Shown: in pieces, positions 63,356 to 64,000 of the stretch
Layout of the letters: the number at the start of each line of letters is the position of its first letter
Position numbering within the stretch: position 1 is the first letter of the stretch
DNA from: Pseudomonas putida
GTDB lineage: Bacteria; Pseudomonadota; Gammaproteobacteria; Pseudomonadales; Pseudomonadaceae
Direction: 5' to 3'
Assembly: GCA_041879295.1 (NCBI GenBank)
Contig: CP047152.1
Coordinates: 4,345,501-4,409,500, forward strand
DNA length: 64,000 nucleotides
Translations under genes and position numbers: made by a program
The notes under the pieces: model-generated
Database searches by the model: none
Told to the model about the DNA's origin: nothing
The model's input: only the letters and a program-made list of their open reading frames with translations

Positions 63356-64000
63356 TCAGCCGCAGCTGGGCAGGTTCTTTTCCTGACGTTTGGCTTCACC
63401 CCAAAGGGCATCCAGCTCGTCAAGGTCACAATCTTCAATGGGGCGGCCACTGTCGCGCAATGCCTGTTCGATAAAACGGAAACGTCGTTCGAACTTGCGA
63501 TTGGCGCGGCGCAGCGCATGCTCTGGGTCTTGCTTGAGGTGGCGGGCGAGGTTGACCGCAGCAAACAGCAAGTCGCCGACTTCATCTTCCAGCGCATCGG
63601 CGTCGCCGTCGGCCATGGCCTGCAGCACTTCATCCAGCTCTTCGCGGACCTTGTCCAGCACCGGCAACGCCGCCGGCCAGTCGAAACCGACCGTGGCCGC
63701 ACGTTTTTGCAGTTTGGCTGCCCGCGACAGCGCCGGCAAGGTTGCAGGCACGTCATCAAGCAGCGACAGCTGTTCGGGCTGGCTCTTCTCCGCGCGCTCT
63801 TCGGCCTTGATTTCTTCCCAGCGCGACTTGACCTGGGCTTCGCTCAGGCTGGGCGTATCCACCGGCGCGTACAGCTCGCCAGTGGGGAATACGTGCGGGT
63901 GGCGGCGGATGAGCTTGCGGGTGATGCTGTCGACCACGCCATCGAACTCGAAACGCCCTTCTTCGCGGGCCAGCTGGCTGTAGTAGACCACCTGGAACAG
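63356..64000 (-). CDS. mazG: Nucleoside triphosphate pyrophosphohydrolase MazG (3' part; 5' end beyond the window)
   Basis: The final 214 or so residues of MazG; the frame stays open to the window edge and the full family is about 270 residues. Features are LVVYYSQLAREEG-like VVYYSQLAREEGRF, ITRKLIRRHPHVF, WEEIKAEERAEK and the second MazG fold with the Glu-rich metal site REELDEVLQAMAD..DALEDEVGDLLFAAVNLARHL. It degrades nucleoside triphosphates, including ppGpp-linked pools, to monophosphates. The Glu-x-x-Glu-12-28-Glu-x-x-Asp pattern is intact. Confidence 0.94.
   Translation of the reverse strand: MFQVVYYSQLAREEGRFEFDGVVDSITRKLIRRHPHVFPTGELYAPVDTPSLSEAQVKSRWEEIKAEERAEKSQPEQLSLLDDVPATLPALSRAAKLQKRAATVGFDWPAALPVLDKVREELDEVLQAMADGDADALEDEVGDLLFAAVNLARHLKQDPEHALRRANRKFERRFRFIEQALRDSGRPIEDCDLDELDALWGEAKRQEKNLPSCG

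Overview
This is a GC-rich bacterial chromosome segment. Its gene content and order point to the Pseudomonas putida group: a nirBD plus fused assimilatory nitrate reductase locus, a complete late cobalamin operon, purMN, a FadL porin, a CbrA/MxtR-like symporter-kinase, and many dispersed REP palindromes of the form CCTCTTCGCGGG...CCCGC. Nothing resembles a prophage, plasmid, CRISPR array or large island. I had no database access; assignments come from reading the sequence and from family knowledge.

Layout. 1-2.7 kb: DUF1232 protein, FKBP lipoprotein and a PcaQ-like LysR regulator. 2.9-5.8 kb: two tandem delta-60-repeat proteins; the second is frameshifted at a run of eight Gs, and the block carries scraps of the flanking regulator genes. 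5.85-11.1 kb: an AraC regulator diverging from a four-gene catabolic set (MFS importer, FAH-family hydrolase, SDR, D-2-hydroxyacid dehydrogenase). 11.2-18.5 kb: nitrate assimilation (nasA-flavoprotein fusion, nirB, nirD), with a terminator just upstream of both nasA and nirB that looks like antitermination control. 18.7-21.8 kb: map, a duplicated tRNA-Val/tRNA-Asp unit, rdgC, and a guanidine-II riboswitch in front of the guanidinium exporter gene. 21.8-28.3 kb: an LplT-PlsC fusion, an amidohydrolase/MFS/GntR cluster and another MFS protein.

28.4-41.3 kb: MxtR/CrbS-like hybrid kinase overlapping rmuC tail to tail, a REP cluster, a Sel1 protein, about 0.95 kb without a convincing gene, two small hypothetical genes, a FadL porin, a glutathione peroxidase, a MarR-MFS unit with matching palindromes and a previously untracked 40-residue membrane protein, and an exported GH5 hydrolase. 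41.4-50.5 kb: ten tightly coupled genes (cobO to cobS) behind a cobalamin riboswitch, converting cobyrinate to adenosylcobalamin. 50.6-58.3 kb: two NlpC/P60 lipoproteins, hda, an AI-2E-family permease, DUF2066, purMN, DUF3108 and a small conserved protein.

58.4-62.5 kb: a three-gene redox operon (cytochrome c-type protein, small subunit, GMC flavoprotein). The flavoprotein ends in a domain resembling the PA-IL (LecA) galactose-binding lectin; this is the most unusual architecture in the window. 62.8-64 kb: DUF2058 and the 3' part of mazG, which runs off the right edge.
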